Assembly (NCBI GenBank): GCA_027450145.1
Contig: DAIDKH010000016.1
Location: forward strand, 1 to 62,128
Origin: Chthonomonadaceae bacterium
Lineage (GTDB): Bacteria > Armatimonadota > Chthonomonadetes > Chthonomonadales > Chthonomonadaceae
DNA length: 62,128 bases
Direction: 5' to 3'
Below the pieces are notes generated by a model, which saw only the letters and a program-made list of their open reading frames with translations, did no database searches and was not told the DNA's origin. Both the position numbers and the translations under genes were made by a program. Shown in pieces: positions 1 to 7,573 of this stretch. The stretch's first letter is position 1; each line of letters opens with the position of its first letter.

Positions 1-391
1 CCGGATCATCGGCGAGAAGGAACCGAAGAGGCTGCCTTGTCAACATCTCCTCGTACACGGCAGTAATTTGATGTGGAAGCGGCTCAACCTGCGACGTATG
101 AACAGCCAGAACAGGATCAAATAGGTAAGCGAGGTGAATTCGGTTTGCCTCCGCCACGAGCCGAAATTTAGATCCGTTGCCATCGAAGCTCCATGGCAGG
201 CCCTCCTGGGCCAGGCTTAGCCGTTCTTCATCGGAACGGTATAACACAATCGTCGCCGGTCGCCCGTCCGTAGTTTTGTACGTGAGATCTATAGCCGCAT
301 TGCCATACCAGGTCACGCCGATTACTGTCACGAGCTGATCTGGCACAACCCCTTTGACGACTGCATTCGCTTGCAGATCCTCCAATAGCAT
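1..391 (-). CDS. DUF3883/SNF2-type helicase, N-terminal part (runs off the left edge)
   Basis: The minus strand from 391 to the window edge encodes about 130 residues starting MLLEDLQANAVVKG. It includes LTYKTTDGRPA, WSFDGNG, HLAYLFDPVLAVHTS and PLPHQITAVYEEM, and ends RFLLADD. This matches, from memory, the N-terminus of large SNF2-like helicases carrying a C-terminal DUF3883 domain; the next expected residues are the Walker A motif (DDPGAGKT), just outside the window. An in-frame TAA lies 12 bases before the ATG, so this is the only possible ATG start, and GCGAGG upstream serves as ribosome binding site. Such proteins occur alone or in DNA-defence islands; the deciding neighbours are outside the window. 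The function (ATP-dependent nucleic acid remodelling) is known only for the fold. Confidence 0.8.
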   Translation of the reverse strand, partial: MLLEDLQANAVVKGVVPDQLVTVIGVTWYGNAAIDLTYKTTDGRPATIVLYRSDEERLSLAQEGLPWSFDGNGSKFRLVAEANRIHLAYLFDPVLAVHTSQVEPLPHQITAVYEEMLTRQPLRFLLADDP

Positions 392-630
392 CGGTAACCT
401 CGCTTAGTTGCGCTGCCTGCCGCACCGGTTAGCAGCCATTTTGGTAATATGCGGACACACGATATTTTAGCCCTTCACCAGCTATTTTGGCACGGTGGTT
501 TCGTGCTTCGGTGTAGCGGGTGGAATATTAGCAGCGCGGGGGGCCGATGGAATGGGGTTGGCCGACGAACGGGGCGGGGGACGAACGTGATGACGATGCG
601 GGCGGGGATGCATGCGAACGGGGCGGTTTG

Positions 631-705
631 CGAACGGGGTTGGATTACAAATGCAATCGCCGACGAATGGGGTTGGATCACGAATGCAAACGCTCACGAA
701 CGGGG
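631..705. repeat. 33-bp tandem repeat, about 2.3 units
   Basis: Unit one (631-663) and unit two (664-696) both follow CGAAYGGGGTTGGAT then a variable stretch with ATGCAA, differing at about 7 of 33 positions. A third unit begins CGAACGGGGTTG at 697 and then turns into a hairpin. Isolated CGAACGGGG cores also occur at 566 and 615, so the array decays leftwards with core spacings of 49, 16, 33 and 33 bases. Confidence 0.7.
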
Positions 706-968
706 TTGAAACCCCGTTCTGATATGCGAAAGCCCACGTTGTGGGCTAGATGCAATAGCCTGCCAGGCCTGCGCTTGGTAGCTGCCATCGCCGGCCGGAC
801 CTGCGCTTGGTAGCTGCCATCGCCGGCATAACCCCCCGTCAGGCGCGCCCTCTCGCAGCCCGCTTGTGCGGGCTTCGCGTATCAGCGCGGGGTTTCAACC
901 CCGTGCGTACAACCCAACGCGCACAACGCCGTGGGCGTACCGATGTGCGTAGCCACCGCCGTGGCTAC
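699..968. repeat. Cluster of five perfect palindromic hairpins (REP-like)
   Basis: Perfect stems read directly: 699-718 (AACGGGGT, loop TGAA), 731-747 (AGCCCAC, loop GTT), 857-874 (AGCCCGC, loop TTGT), 888-903 (CGGGGTT, loop TC) and 949-968 (GTAGCCAC, loop CGCC). Two share a GGGGTT/AACCCC core and two an AGCCC/GGGCT core, so they form at least two related classes. The arrangement resembles repetitive extragenic palindromes or the remains of a miniature element. Any transcription-stopping role for the rhamnosidase gene, which ends at 1003, is inference. Confidence 0.7.
768..826. repeat. 27-bp direct repeat, two copies, period 32
   Basis: Copies at 768-794 and 800-826 are identical (CCTGCGCTTGG... 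ending CATCGCCGG), separated by CCGGA. It sits between the second and third hairpins of the cluster. Confidence 0.85.
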
Positions 969-1002
969 GACCCTATTAGGCCGTTCCTGTTAGGAGGGGT
1001 GG

Positions 1003-4000
1003 TCAATCAAACCGGACGATGTCCGATTTGAAAGTCCAATTGCCGGACCCTACTACGCGGGTCATTCCATTTGGTGTAGTTACCGTGGCCGTTGTGTTCG
1101 CCGGTATGGTGACGTGCATGGTGACCGTGTTGCCAAGGCGCTTCCAGTTGGAAATAATAAGCCCGTGAGGGGAGTTGAAGCGACAGTGGACCCACTTGAG
1201 GTGTCCCAGAAAATGTGGATGAATGATGATGTGAGCAAATCCGGGGTGTGCGGGATCGTAGTTGATGCCTGCCAGGGTCTGATAGAACCAGGCGTCGACG
1301 TTACCGGCTTGTATGAGAAGTGCCTCGCTGTTCATTCCAGGTCCTCGTGTATCATAATCCCACCGCTCCCAGATTGTTTGAGCGCCCTTTGAGATCATGT
1401 AGCCCCAACTGGGACGGGTTGTTTGGGTGACGAGGCGCCAGGCGACATCGGCCCGGCCACAATTTGTGAGTACCTGCATTAGCCATTGATTTCCAATGAG
1501 CCCCACCGTGAGGTGGTCATGATGGGTCACTACAATATCCCGAACCAGATTGTCGACTATCCGTTGTTTCAGCGCTGCATTAGACGGTAGAAGGCCGAAG
1601 GCGAGGGGGAGTACGAATGAACATTGGGTGCCGCTGGTGAACGTGCAGGTTGAAGCATGAAAGAAGCGCTTCATAAAGGCTTTGTAGAGTGCGTCGCCCA
1701 TTGTCATCCACATTGATGTGTCTTTGGCATACCCAAATCGCTTGGCGGCTCGCTGCATAATACGAACGTTATTATATTCGTATGCCGTTGCCACGAGATC
1801 CAGCGGTGTCATGCCGAAATCGCTGATTTTGCCGCCGATGGTGTATGTGTCGCACCAGTCCCCATAGCCAACACCGGTTAATGTGCCATCAGGCCTTCCA
1901 TGAATTCGCGACATGGCGAGTACCCACCGCTTCATGGCGTCATAGTTACGGTGCTCAAGTCGATTGTCGGCATAGAAGCCCGTATACCAATCGGGGATAA
2001 TAGTGAAAACACTTGGCCATTCAACACCCTGCCCGGCCTGCCAATACATCGACACATCTGGTATGGTGCCGTCCGGGCGCTGAGACCGACGAACGTCATC
2101 CATCCACTTCGTGTAGAAGGCGGCAACGTCATAGTTGTAAGCTTCACTCTCACTGTCCTTGGCAGGATCGCCCATCCATGGCATTCGTTCATCGCGATCT
2201 GGGTCCAACGGCGCACTTCGCAGAAACATCTTCATTGTCGCGCACATTGCCTGGTGAATCTTGTTTACAAGAGAGTCTGAACAGGCAAAGCTTCCAACCT
2301 GTGGCACGTCTGTATGCTCAACAAGCCCCAGGAAGTTGTGAACGGTGGGTTTGCCAGGGAAGCCGGTGACCTGTACACGACGGTAGCCCTGCCCTTTGAA
2401 TATTGGATTCCAGGTTTCACTGCCAGTGCCCGCAAAGGTGTACAGGTCGGTTGCCAACGCCGAACGATTGTCAGCAGTTTTCAGGTATCCATTCGGCAGC
2501 AGACTGTATGCACTGGTCATATGGACCGTGGCGCCTCGCGCGCCATGAGCATTAAGGCGAACAGTACCGTAAAACGTGTGCCCCATATCTACTTCGTAAA
2601 CGCCTTTTCGTGGCGACGATATTGCGATAGGGTGTATCTCGCGTGTGATCCGCATGGGCTGGATCATTTGAGACTCTAACCGCCCGCCCGGCGCACTCAT
2701 AATGTTAGCTGCGGACCAGATGCCCGGTGCCTCCACGAACCCCGGGCGCGACCACCGTGGCATCGCGCGTCGTGCGTCGTAGGTCTCACCGTCATATTCG
2801 TTATTCGCCCTGATCGGCCCCTTATCCGTCACCTGCCAGCGTGAGTCACTCACCAGGGTCTGACGGGTACCGTTTTTGTAGGTGATCTCGAGCTGAAATA
2901 GCAGACGGGGGAGACCAAAGTTGACGGCGCTTAGCCTGGGTGGGTAAAACCGGCCGTTGCCAAGAATAACGCCTACTGCGTTTGTACCAGGATGAAGGAG
3001 CTTCGTGACATCGAGCGTTACGTAGTAGTCGGCCTTTCTGTAATCCGATAGCGCCGGATCCATTACATCATTGGATGCTGGCCTGCCATTGACATAGACG
3101 TAGGAGAAACCGAGCCCGCAGACATAGGCAACCGCCCGCGCAATGTGCGAATGCACCACGAACACGCGCCGCAGGTATCGTGCCGGCAGGGGCGGATGAG
3201 CTGCGAGGTCGCCTTGAGCGAGATCACCCCATGGCTGCATACCATCTGGCCCCATTTCTTGGGCTGCCTTCCACATACTGCTTTGGCCGGCTGGCATTGG
3301 CCAACGCAATGGCAGGGTACGTGAAACCTTCCAGAAGGAGTTGCTGTGCAGGACTGTCATTCCCCCATCCGCATACGCAACCTTTAAGGCAGCAATGACA
3401 CCCGCCGGATTGGGCGCCGAACCAATATTACGAGCTATCAGCGCAATCGAATTGCTACCTGCGTGTAAATACCGCAATAGATCTATCCGCAGGGGTTGGT
3501 ACCAGTCAGATCCACCACCAGCTCGGCGTCCGTTCACATAAAGGGAGAATTCGTTGTCAACGGTCCCCACAAACACCGCCCGTTTGATTGTGCGGTTTTT
3601 TGGTACGTTCAGTTTCACTAGAAAGTACCGCGTACCTAGGGGCGCTGCGGTACTAGCGAGTCCATTCTCTGGAGACCAAATCCAATCCGAGCCATTAAGC
3701 AACGAAAGGCTCGCCAGATGATTAGGCAACTCTTTGCCAATCCAACTACCTTTCCAGTCTTTGCTGCTTAAAAGCCCCATGGAAAAACGAGAGGGTCGGC
3801 TCCAACGTGATTGGGCCCCGTTACGACCCCAGACCTTCACGCTCCACCAGCATTCCATGCGCGACTTCAGTGCTGCGCCCCTGTACGGCACCAGGGTGGA
3901 GCGTGAGCTGGAAATCTTGCCCGTATCCCACAGGTTGCCCACTCGTTTTGCAAGTAGAGAGGGAGACGAGGCGACTAGAATCCGGTAAGCAGTCTGCTCG

Positions 4001-4284
4001 TAGTTCACACTATGTGCCGATTCCTGCCAGCTTAGCCTTGGTGAGAGTACGTCGATTCCTCGCGGGTTCTTGAGGTACTCGCAAGTCATGCCGTGGATGG
4101 CGACTGGTGCGGAACTTGCACGATGGACGCTGGAGTTTGCGGCGACACCGTAAGAGGAAGCCATCAGGAACAAAACTGCCAAGGTAGAGCGTCGAACCGC
4201 CGTCGAGCCGATGTGTTTGCGAACAAGCGAGATTAGTTGCATGATTCCAGCCATTCGATGTCGTTTAAGAATTGTTTGGGGCAT
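1003..4284 (-). CDS. Secreted alpha-L-rhamnosidase (GH78 family)
   Basis: Likely hydrolyses terminal alpha-L-rhamnose from plant glycosides or pectin-type polysaccharides outside the cytoplasm. The product of about 1093 residues has a long basic N-terminus and a hydrophobic signal segment (LAVLFLMASSYGVAA). Then follow the GH78 N-terminal fibronectin-like region (LKNPRGIDVLSPRLSW), beta-sandwich domains, the helical catalytic domain with DPDRDERMPWMGD and GDWCDTY, and a C-terminal beta-sandwich. The open frame extends to a GTG at 4326 inside the upstream gene. I prefer ATG 4284 (MPQTILKRHR), preceded by AGGT; ATG 4242 (MQLISLV) would give a more standard signal peptide. It lies 29 bases after the PhyH gene on the same strand, so the two are probably cotranscribed, with the divergent AraC gene as candidate regulator. 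Confidence 0.9.
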   Translation of the reverse strand: MPQTILKRHRMAGIMQLISLVRKHIGSTAVRRSTLAVLFLMASSYGVAANSSVHRASSAPVAIHGMTCEYLKNPRGIDVLSPRLSWQESAHSVNYEQTAYRILVASSPSLLAKRVGNLWDTGKISSSRSTLVPYRGAALKSRMECWWSVKVWGRNGAQSRWSRPSRFSMGLLSSKDWKGSWIGKELPNHLASLSLLNGSDWIWSPENGLASTAAPLGTRYFLVKLNVPKNRTIKRAVFVGTVDNEFSLYVNGRRAGGGSDWYQPLRIDLLRYLHAGSNSIALIARNIGSAPNPAGVIAALKVAYADGGMTVLHSNSFWKVSRTLPLRWPMPAGQSSMWKAAQEMGPDGMQPWGDLAQGDLAAHPPLPARYLRRVFVVHSHIARAVAYVCGLGFSYVYVNGRPASNDVMDPALSDYRKADYYVTLDVTKLLHPGTNAVGVILGNGRFYPPRLSAVNFGLPRLLFQLEITYKNGTRQTLVSDSRWQVTDKGPIRANNEYDGETYDARRAMPRWSRPGFVEAPGIWSAANIMSAPGGRLESQMIQPMRITREIHPIAISSPRKGVYEVDMGHTFYGTVRLNAHGARGATVHMTSAYSLLPNGYLKTADNRSALATDLYTFAGTGSETWNPIFKGQGYRRVQVTGFPGKPTVHNFLGLVEHTDVPQVGSFACSDSLVNKIHQAMCATMKMFLRSAPLDPDRDERMPWMGDPAKDSESEAYNYDVAAFYTKWMDDVRRSQRPDGTIPDVSMYWQAGQGVEWPSVFTIIPDWYTGFYADNRLEHRNYDAMKRWVLAMSRIHGRPDGTLTGVGYGDWCDTYTIGGKISDFGMTPLDLVATAYEYNNVRIMQRAAKRFGYAKDTSMWMTMGDALYKAFMKRFFHASTCTFTSGTQCSFVLPLAFGLLPSNAALKQRIVDNLVRDIVVTHHDHLTVGLIGNQWLMQVLTNCGRADVAWRLVTQTTRPSWGYMISKGAQTIWERWDYDTRGPGMNSEALLIQAGNVDAWFYQTLAGINYDPAHPGFAHIIIHPHFLGHLKWVHCRFNSPHGLIISNWKRLGNTVTMHVTIPANTTATVTTPNGMTRVVGSGNWTFKSDIVRFD

Positions 4285-4313
4285 AGACCTGGAGGTAGGA
4301 ATATGGCCGCAGA

Positions 4314-5108
4314 CTAGGCGCGCCACACTAGAGGGTTGATTACATCGTCATCGAGAATATCTCCCACTTGGAGCGATGTGAAATACTCGGCAGGCAGTAC
4401 GTTCCGAATACCATTAAAAGTGGAACCGTCCGGCATGTACGCGCAGGTCATGGCCCTTCGGGGCTGATTAGTCATATTGGCTCCGGCACCGTGGGCGGTA
4501 AGACCGTTATGCAAAACTGCGGTACCTGCAGGAGCAGGGCAGCCAACTGATCGGATTTCCCGCCACTGCGGATAGAGCTTGAAAAGATCAGCCTGGTTGT
4601 GCCCTATGCCGGTGTTTTGGTGCGTTGCCGTTTTGTGCGTACCGGGTAGATAGTAAAGGCAGCCGTTATCACGGGTTGCGTCATCCAGCGCGATCCAGAT
4701 AGAGATTGCGTCACGTGACGAAAATGACCAGTACGGGTTGTCGAGGTGCCAGGCAGTAGGATTGCCAAACGGCGGCTTAAATAACGCTTGATCGTGCCAT
4801 ATTCTTATTCCATCAACACCCGCAAGTGTTGCAGCGAGTTTTCCCAAACGCTCATCCAGCATCAGCTGCCTCATTCCAGGATGGGAATCTGCCAGCTTTA
4901 TGCATTGTGTGAAGACTTGAGCGTAGTAGGCGTCTGGATCCCCCTGGTTGTTCAGGCCGGTACTAACATCTGCGAGCCGCTGATCTACGGCTTCCTGAGT
5001 GGTTTTCTGCCAGTGCCTCAATTCCTCGCCCTCTAGAAACCCCTCAAGCACTACAAAGCCATTCTCGCGGTAAAACGTGATCTGTTCGTCAGTCAATTTG
5101 GTGTTCAT
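4314..5108 (-). CDS. Phytanoyl-CoA dioxygenase (PhyH) family protein
   Basis: A 264-residue cytoplasmic non-heme Fe(II)/2-oxoglutarate oxygenase. The iron triad is visible as H121-x-D123 (WHLDNPYWS) and distal H206 (LTAHGAG). An arginine about 11 residues later (QPRRAM) is suited to binding 2-oxoglutarate. The length fits the family. The substrate cannot be read from sequence; bacterial PhyH proteins next to glycosidases are often annotated only at family level. It is the first gene of a leftward pair with the GH78 rhamnosidase and is divergent from an AraC activator. Confidence 0.88.
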   Translation of the reverse strand: MNTKLTDEQITFYRENGFVVLEGFLEGEELRHWQKTTQEAVDQRLADVSTGLNNQGDPDAYYAQVFTQCIKLADSHPGMRQLMLDERLGKLAATLAGVDGIRIWHDQALFKPPFGNPTAWHLDNPYWSFSSRDAISIWIALDDATRDNGCLYYLPGTHKTATHQNTGIGHNQADLFKLYPQWREIRSVGCPAPAGTAVLHNGLTAHGAGANMTNQPRRAMTCAYMPDGSTFNGIRNVLPAEYFTSLQVGDILDDDVINPLVWRA

Positions 5109-5234
5109 TGAGATTGCCCGTTGCCTCCGTTGCGCCGATTAAAAACCTCGTGTATTCCGCTTAACCCAAGCAGAGTCTAACGCCGTGCAGTGGTGCCGGC
5201 AGCCGCTCCAGTTCTTGTATTATAAGGCAACAAA

Positions 5235-6185
5235 ATGGGTATAACCATATCAGAAATGGCGATTATATTGTCAAATATGGTAGCTTGTGTTATGCAACCT
5301 ACTCCAACGCATTCCCAGATTGTGTACTTCAACGATTTAGCCACACCCTTGGGAAAAATAACCACACTGGGGATTATATCAAAAGGGACAGGTACGGACA
5401 GAGCTACTCTGCGGCAATACAGAAGCTACGCAATCGTTTACTTCTTGGATGGCACTGGGCAGTACCGAGACGCCAATGGCTTTCGTCGTACCATCGTTAC
5501 TGGCGACCTGGTTCTAGTAACCCCAGACTTAGCGCACCAGTATACTACTAGACCGGGCCACTATTGGGACGAATGCCATATCTCTTTTGAGGGACCGCTT
5601 TTTGACCTCTGTCGAGCCACTGGTCTGTTAAACGAAAGTCGTCCGATAATTCACCTGGAGCCAGTGCAGTATTGGCTCGGTAGGATGCGGGCAGTAATTC
5701 AGTCACCGTCATCTCAATCTATAAGCGAGAAGTGCGCCGAGATTACCCGTCTGCTCTCGCTGCTCACGGACATTTTCCTCGATCCTGATGAGAATGCCCA
5801 TGCAACACGCAGTAATGCGGCGCTGTATGCTGCAAAATCGATGCTGGATGCCAATCTCGAACAGGAGCTGGACCTACAACAGATGGCTAAGGATTTAGGT
5901 CTCACCTACGAGACATTCCGCAAGGGCTTTCGGAAGGTCTATGGAGTTGCCCCGGCACAATACCGTGCCCAACGTCGAATGACGGCGGCCTGCCATCTGT
6001 TGGTTACAACGAACACAACGCATGAACGCATAGCCGAGTACCTGGGGTTTGCCGACGAATTCCACTTCTCAAAGCGCTTTCGGCAGCTGGTAGGCATGTC
6101 GCCCAAGGAGTACCGCCGACAGGGCGTTGTGAGTGTGCACAACCACCCATCCGCAGCCGTAGACGTTTCCGTTCATGATAGGTAA
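5235..6185 (+). CDS. AraC family transcriptional regulator
   Basis: 316 residues. The N-terminal cupin-like sensing region (YAIVYFLDGTGQYRD, GDLVLVTPDLAHQY) is typical of sugar-responsive AraC proteins. It is followed by a C-terminal double helix-turn-helix: LDLQQMAKDLGLTYETF, then HERIAEYLGFADEFHFSK and GMSPKEYRR. ATG 5235 has AAGG seven bases upstream. The cupin could also begin at ATG 5292 (MQPTPTHSQ), which lacks a clear Shine-Dalgarno sequence. It is transcribed divergently from the PhyH/rhamnosidase pair, which makes that pair the probable target; the effector is presumably a rhamnose-derived compound, by inference. Confidence 0.9.
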   Translation: MGITISEMAIILSNMVACVMQPTPTHSQIVYFNDLATPLGKITTLGIISKGTGTDRATLRQYRSYAIVYFLDGTGQYRDANGFRRTIVTGDLVLVTPDLAHQYTTRPGHYWDECHISFEGPLFDLCRATGLLNESRPIIHLEPVQYWLGRMRAVIQSPSSQSISEKCAEITRLLSLLTDIFLDPDENAHATRSNAALYAAKSMLDANLEQELDLQQMAKDLGLTYETFRKGFRKVYGVAPAQYRAQRRMTAACHLLVTTNTTHERIAEYLGFADEFHFSKRFRQLVGMSPKEYRRQGVVSVHNHPSAAVDVSVHDR

Positions 6186-6217
6186 GTTTCCAGGAAGCTC
6201 AACGGCTGTTGTCGTGC

Positions 6218-6598
6218 CTAATCAAGTCGGTATAGCCGGCTTGAGATGCTAATTGAATTGCCATCGGGGTCCTTGGCATTGGCGTAGTCATAGCCGTTCG
6301 CATGATGTGTACTCCCGAAATCGAGCCCTAGCTCAGATGCTGCCGCTTTAAATGCATTCACATCATTCACCGAGAAGACGAGCTTTACCGATGCCTGCCC
6401 TAATCGTACTGCTTTTCCCGCCTTGTGGATTAAAAGGCTGGCGCCATTGGCACCAGCCTGCAATTCAACCAAATCGCCTGCAGCCTCGCCAACTGGGGTA
6501 AATCCAAAGTAGGTTTGATAAAACTTCACGAGACGCTGCACGTCTTTTGAATAGATCACAATCATATTAAGCGCAGGCGACGTGGATGTAATTCCCAC
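6218..6598 (-). CDS. Glyoxalase/bleomycin-resistance (VOC) superfamily protein
   Basis: 126 residues of the vicinal oxygen chelate fold: beta-alpha-beta-beta-beta repeats with LNMIVIYSKDVQRLVKFYQ at the start and KDPDGNSISI at the end. The open frame runs to 6655, but GTG 6598 (MGITSTSPALNMIVIYS) has GGGAG eight bases upstream, and VOC proteins usually begin just before such a strand, so I use 6598. Typical metal ligands are not all evident, so enzymatic activity is uncertain. It is convergent with the AraC gene. Confidence 0.8.
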   Translation of the reverse strand: MGITSTSPALNMIVIYSKDVQRLVKFYQTYFGFTPVGEAAGDLVELQAGANGASLLIHKAGKAVRLGQASVKLVFSVNDVNAFKAAASELGLDFGSTHHANGYDYANAKDPDGNSISISSRLYRLD

Positions 6599-6701
6599 AC
6601 TGTTTCTCCCATGAAGGTATAAAACCGATCGACCAAATCTACTTAGCGCGGCCACTTAATGCGAAAAGTCGATTACGTCTCCGATGCACCTAGGCAGCAG
6701 G

Positions 6702-7139
6702 TTATCGAGCCGCTCGCGCAAAGATAATATAATCGGTATCGGGAACTGTACCACCGCTATTCCTGATGTAGCCGGCAATCTCACCGCGATGATAGGCATT
6801 GTGGACCCACAACTGCCTCATAATCTGTGCGACTGTGGACGAAGACGCCGTGCCAGTGCTTGTCGTGTATTCGATTACGGTTTCATTACGTAAATCCTTT
6901 GGTAAGCTATGGTACAGGTTAGCAATTTGGGTGATTGCCTCCTCGCACGCAGTCAGGTCCCATGATGGTCTAACTGTGCAGTCTGGTGCTTTTCCTGCGA
7001 GCCTATTACCCCACACAAGATTGGCTGCTAGCACATGTGCGAATGCACTGTTCGCCTCCTCAATGCCCGCGCCTCTAAGTACCTCGAGGGTAATTGAATT
7101 TGCCCATGTTTGGTAGGCGGCAAACTCCTCCATCTCCAT
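6702..7139 (-). CDS. DinB superfamily protein (four-helix bundle)
   Basis: 145 residues. The family's metal-binding histidines are visible: one in the second helix region (FAHVLAANLVW) and the pair in WVHNAYHRGEIAGYIR near the C-terminus. DinB/YfiT proteins are putative metal-dependent thiol transferases or hydrolases; no substrate can be read. The start has AAGGAG eleven bases upstream. It is one of three DinB-fold genes in this window; they are diverged rather than recent duplicates. Confidence 0.85.
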   Translation of the reverse strand: MEMEEFAAYQTWANSITLEVLRGAGIEEANSAFAHVLAANLVWGNRLAGKAPDCTVRPSWDLTACEEAITQIANLYHSLPKDLRNETVIEYTTSTGTASSSTVAQIMRQLWVHNAYHRGEIAGYIRNSGGTVPDTDYIIFARAAR

Positions 7140-7573
7140 TATCCGCGTACTCCTTTTTGGTCGTGTGAACGAGACAATCGCTACCTAAACCCGGTTTTAG
7201 GATCGAGATTAGAGGGTAACGATGTGTCTGCGGGTGCCTCAACATGATTATTATAGAACCTTATTGATTGCGGCACACAACTGCAATCACCGTACCAGAA
7301 TGTGCATCGCGGCAAAGTTTGGGTCTCCAACGAAAATAGGGGGCAAATGCGGAACCGTACGAGGTTTTAACGACCGTGTGCCACCGACCATTGCGCGTGA
7401 CCCGCGACTGGCGCAATTCATCCTTTTTGGGCGTTTTACGAGAGATATTAATTAAGGTACAATGGCGGTATGCACGAATAAACTCGCAGCCCGCTGGGTG
7501 GTTGATCACTTTATTAACGATTAGTCCACTGCCCAGGGCCACGTGACGAGCTAAACGAGAAGGAGACTTATCA
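7140..7573. other. Intergenic region carrying the ppdK promoter and leader
   Basis: Separates the leftward DinB gene from rightward ppdK. It contains a sigma70-like promoter (7435-7463) and then an untranslated leader of about 100 bases. In the leader CTGGG and CCCAG segments could pair loosely. The frames crossing the region on the minus strand run antisense into ppdK and look non-coding. No riboswitch class was recognised. Confidence 0.5.
7435..7463 (+). promoter_or_regulatory. Sigma70-type promoter for ppdK
   Basis: -35 TTTACG (7435-7440), 17-base spacer, -10 TACAAT (7458-7463). Transcription would start near 7470, about 100 bases before ppdK. Confidence 0.6.

Larger units (their letters stand above)
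392..1002. other. Repeat- and hairpin-rich gene-free block
   Basis: There is no credible gene here. The open frames on either strand simply translate the repeats; one shows an 11-residue period that mirrors a 33-base DNA period. The block holds a short tandem repeat (631-705), a 27-base direct repeat (768-826) and five near-adjacent perfect hairpins (699-968), described separately. It separates the leftward helicase gene from the 3' end of the leftward rhamnosidase gene. Confidence 0.75.

Noticed and set aside
631-720. Possible CRISPR array
   Set aside because: The 33-mers abut directly with no unique spacers and decay in sequence; no cas genes are in the window.
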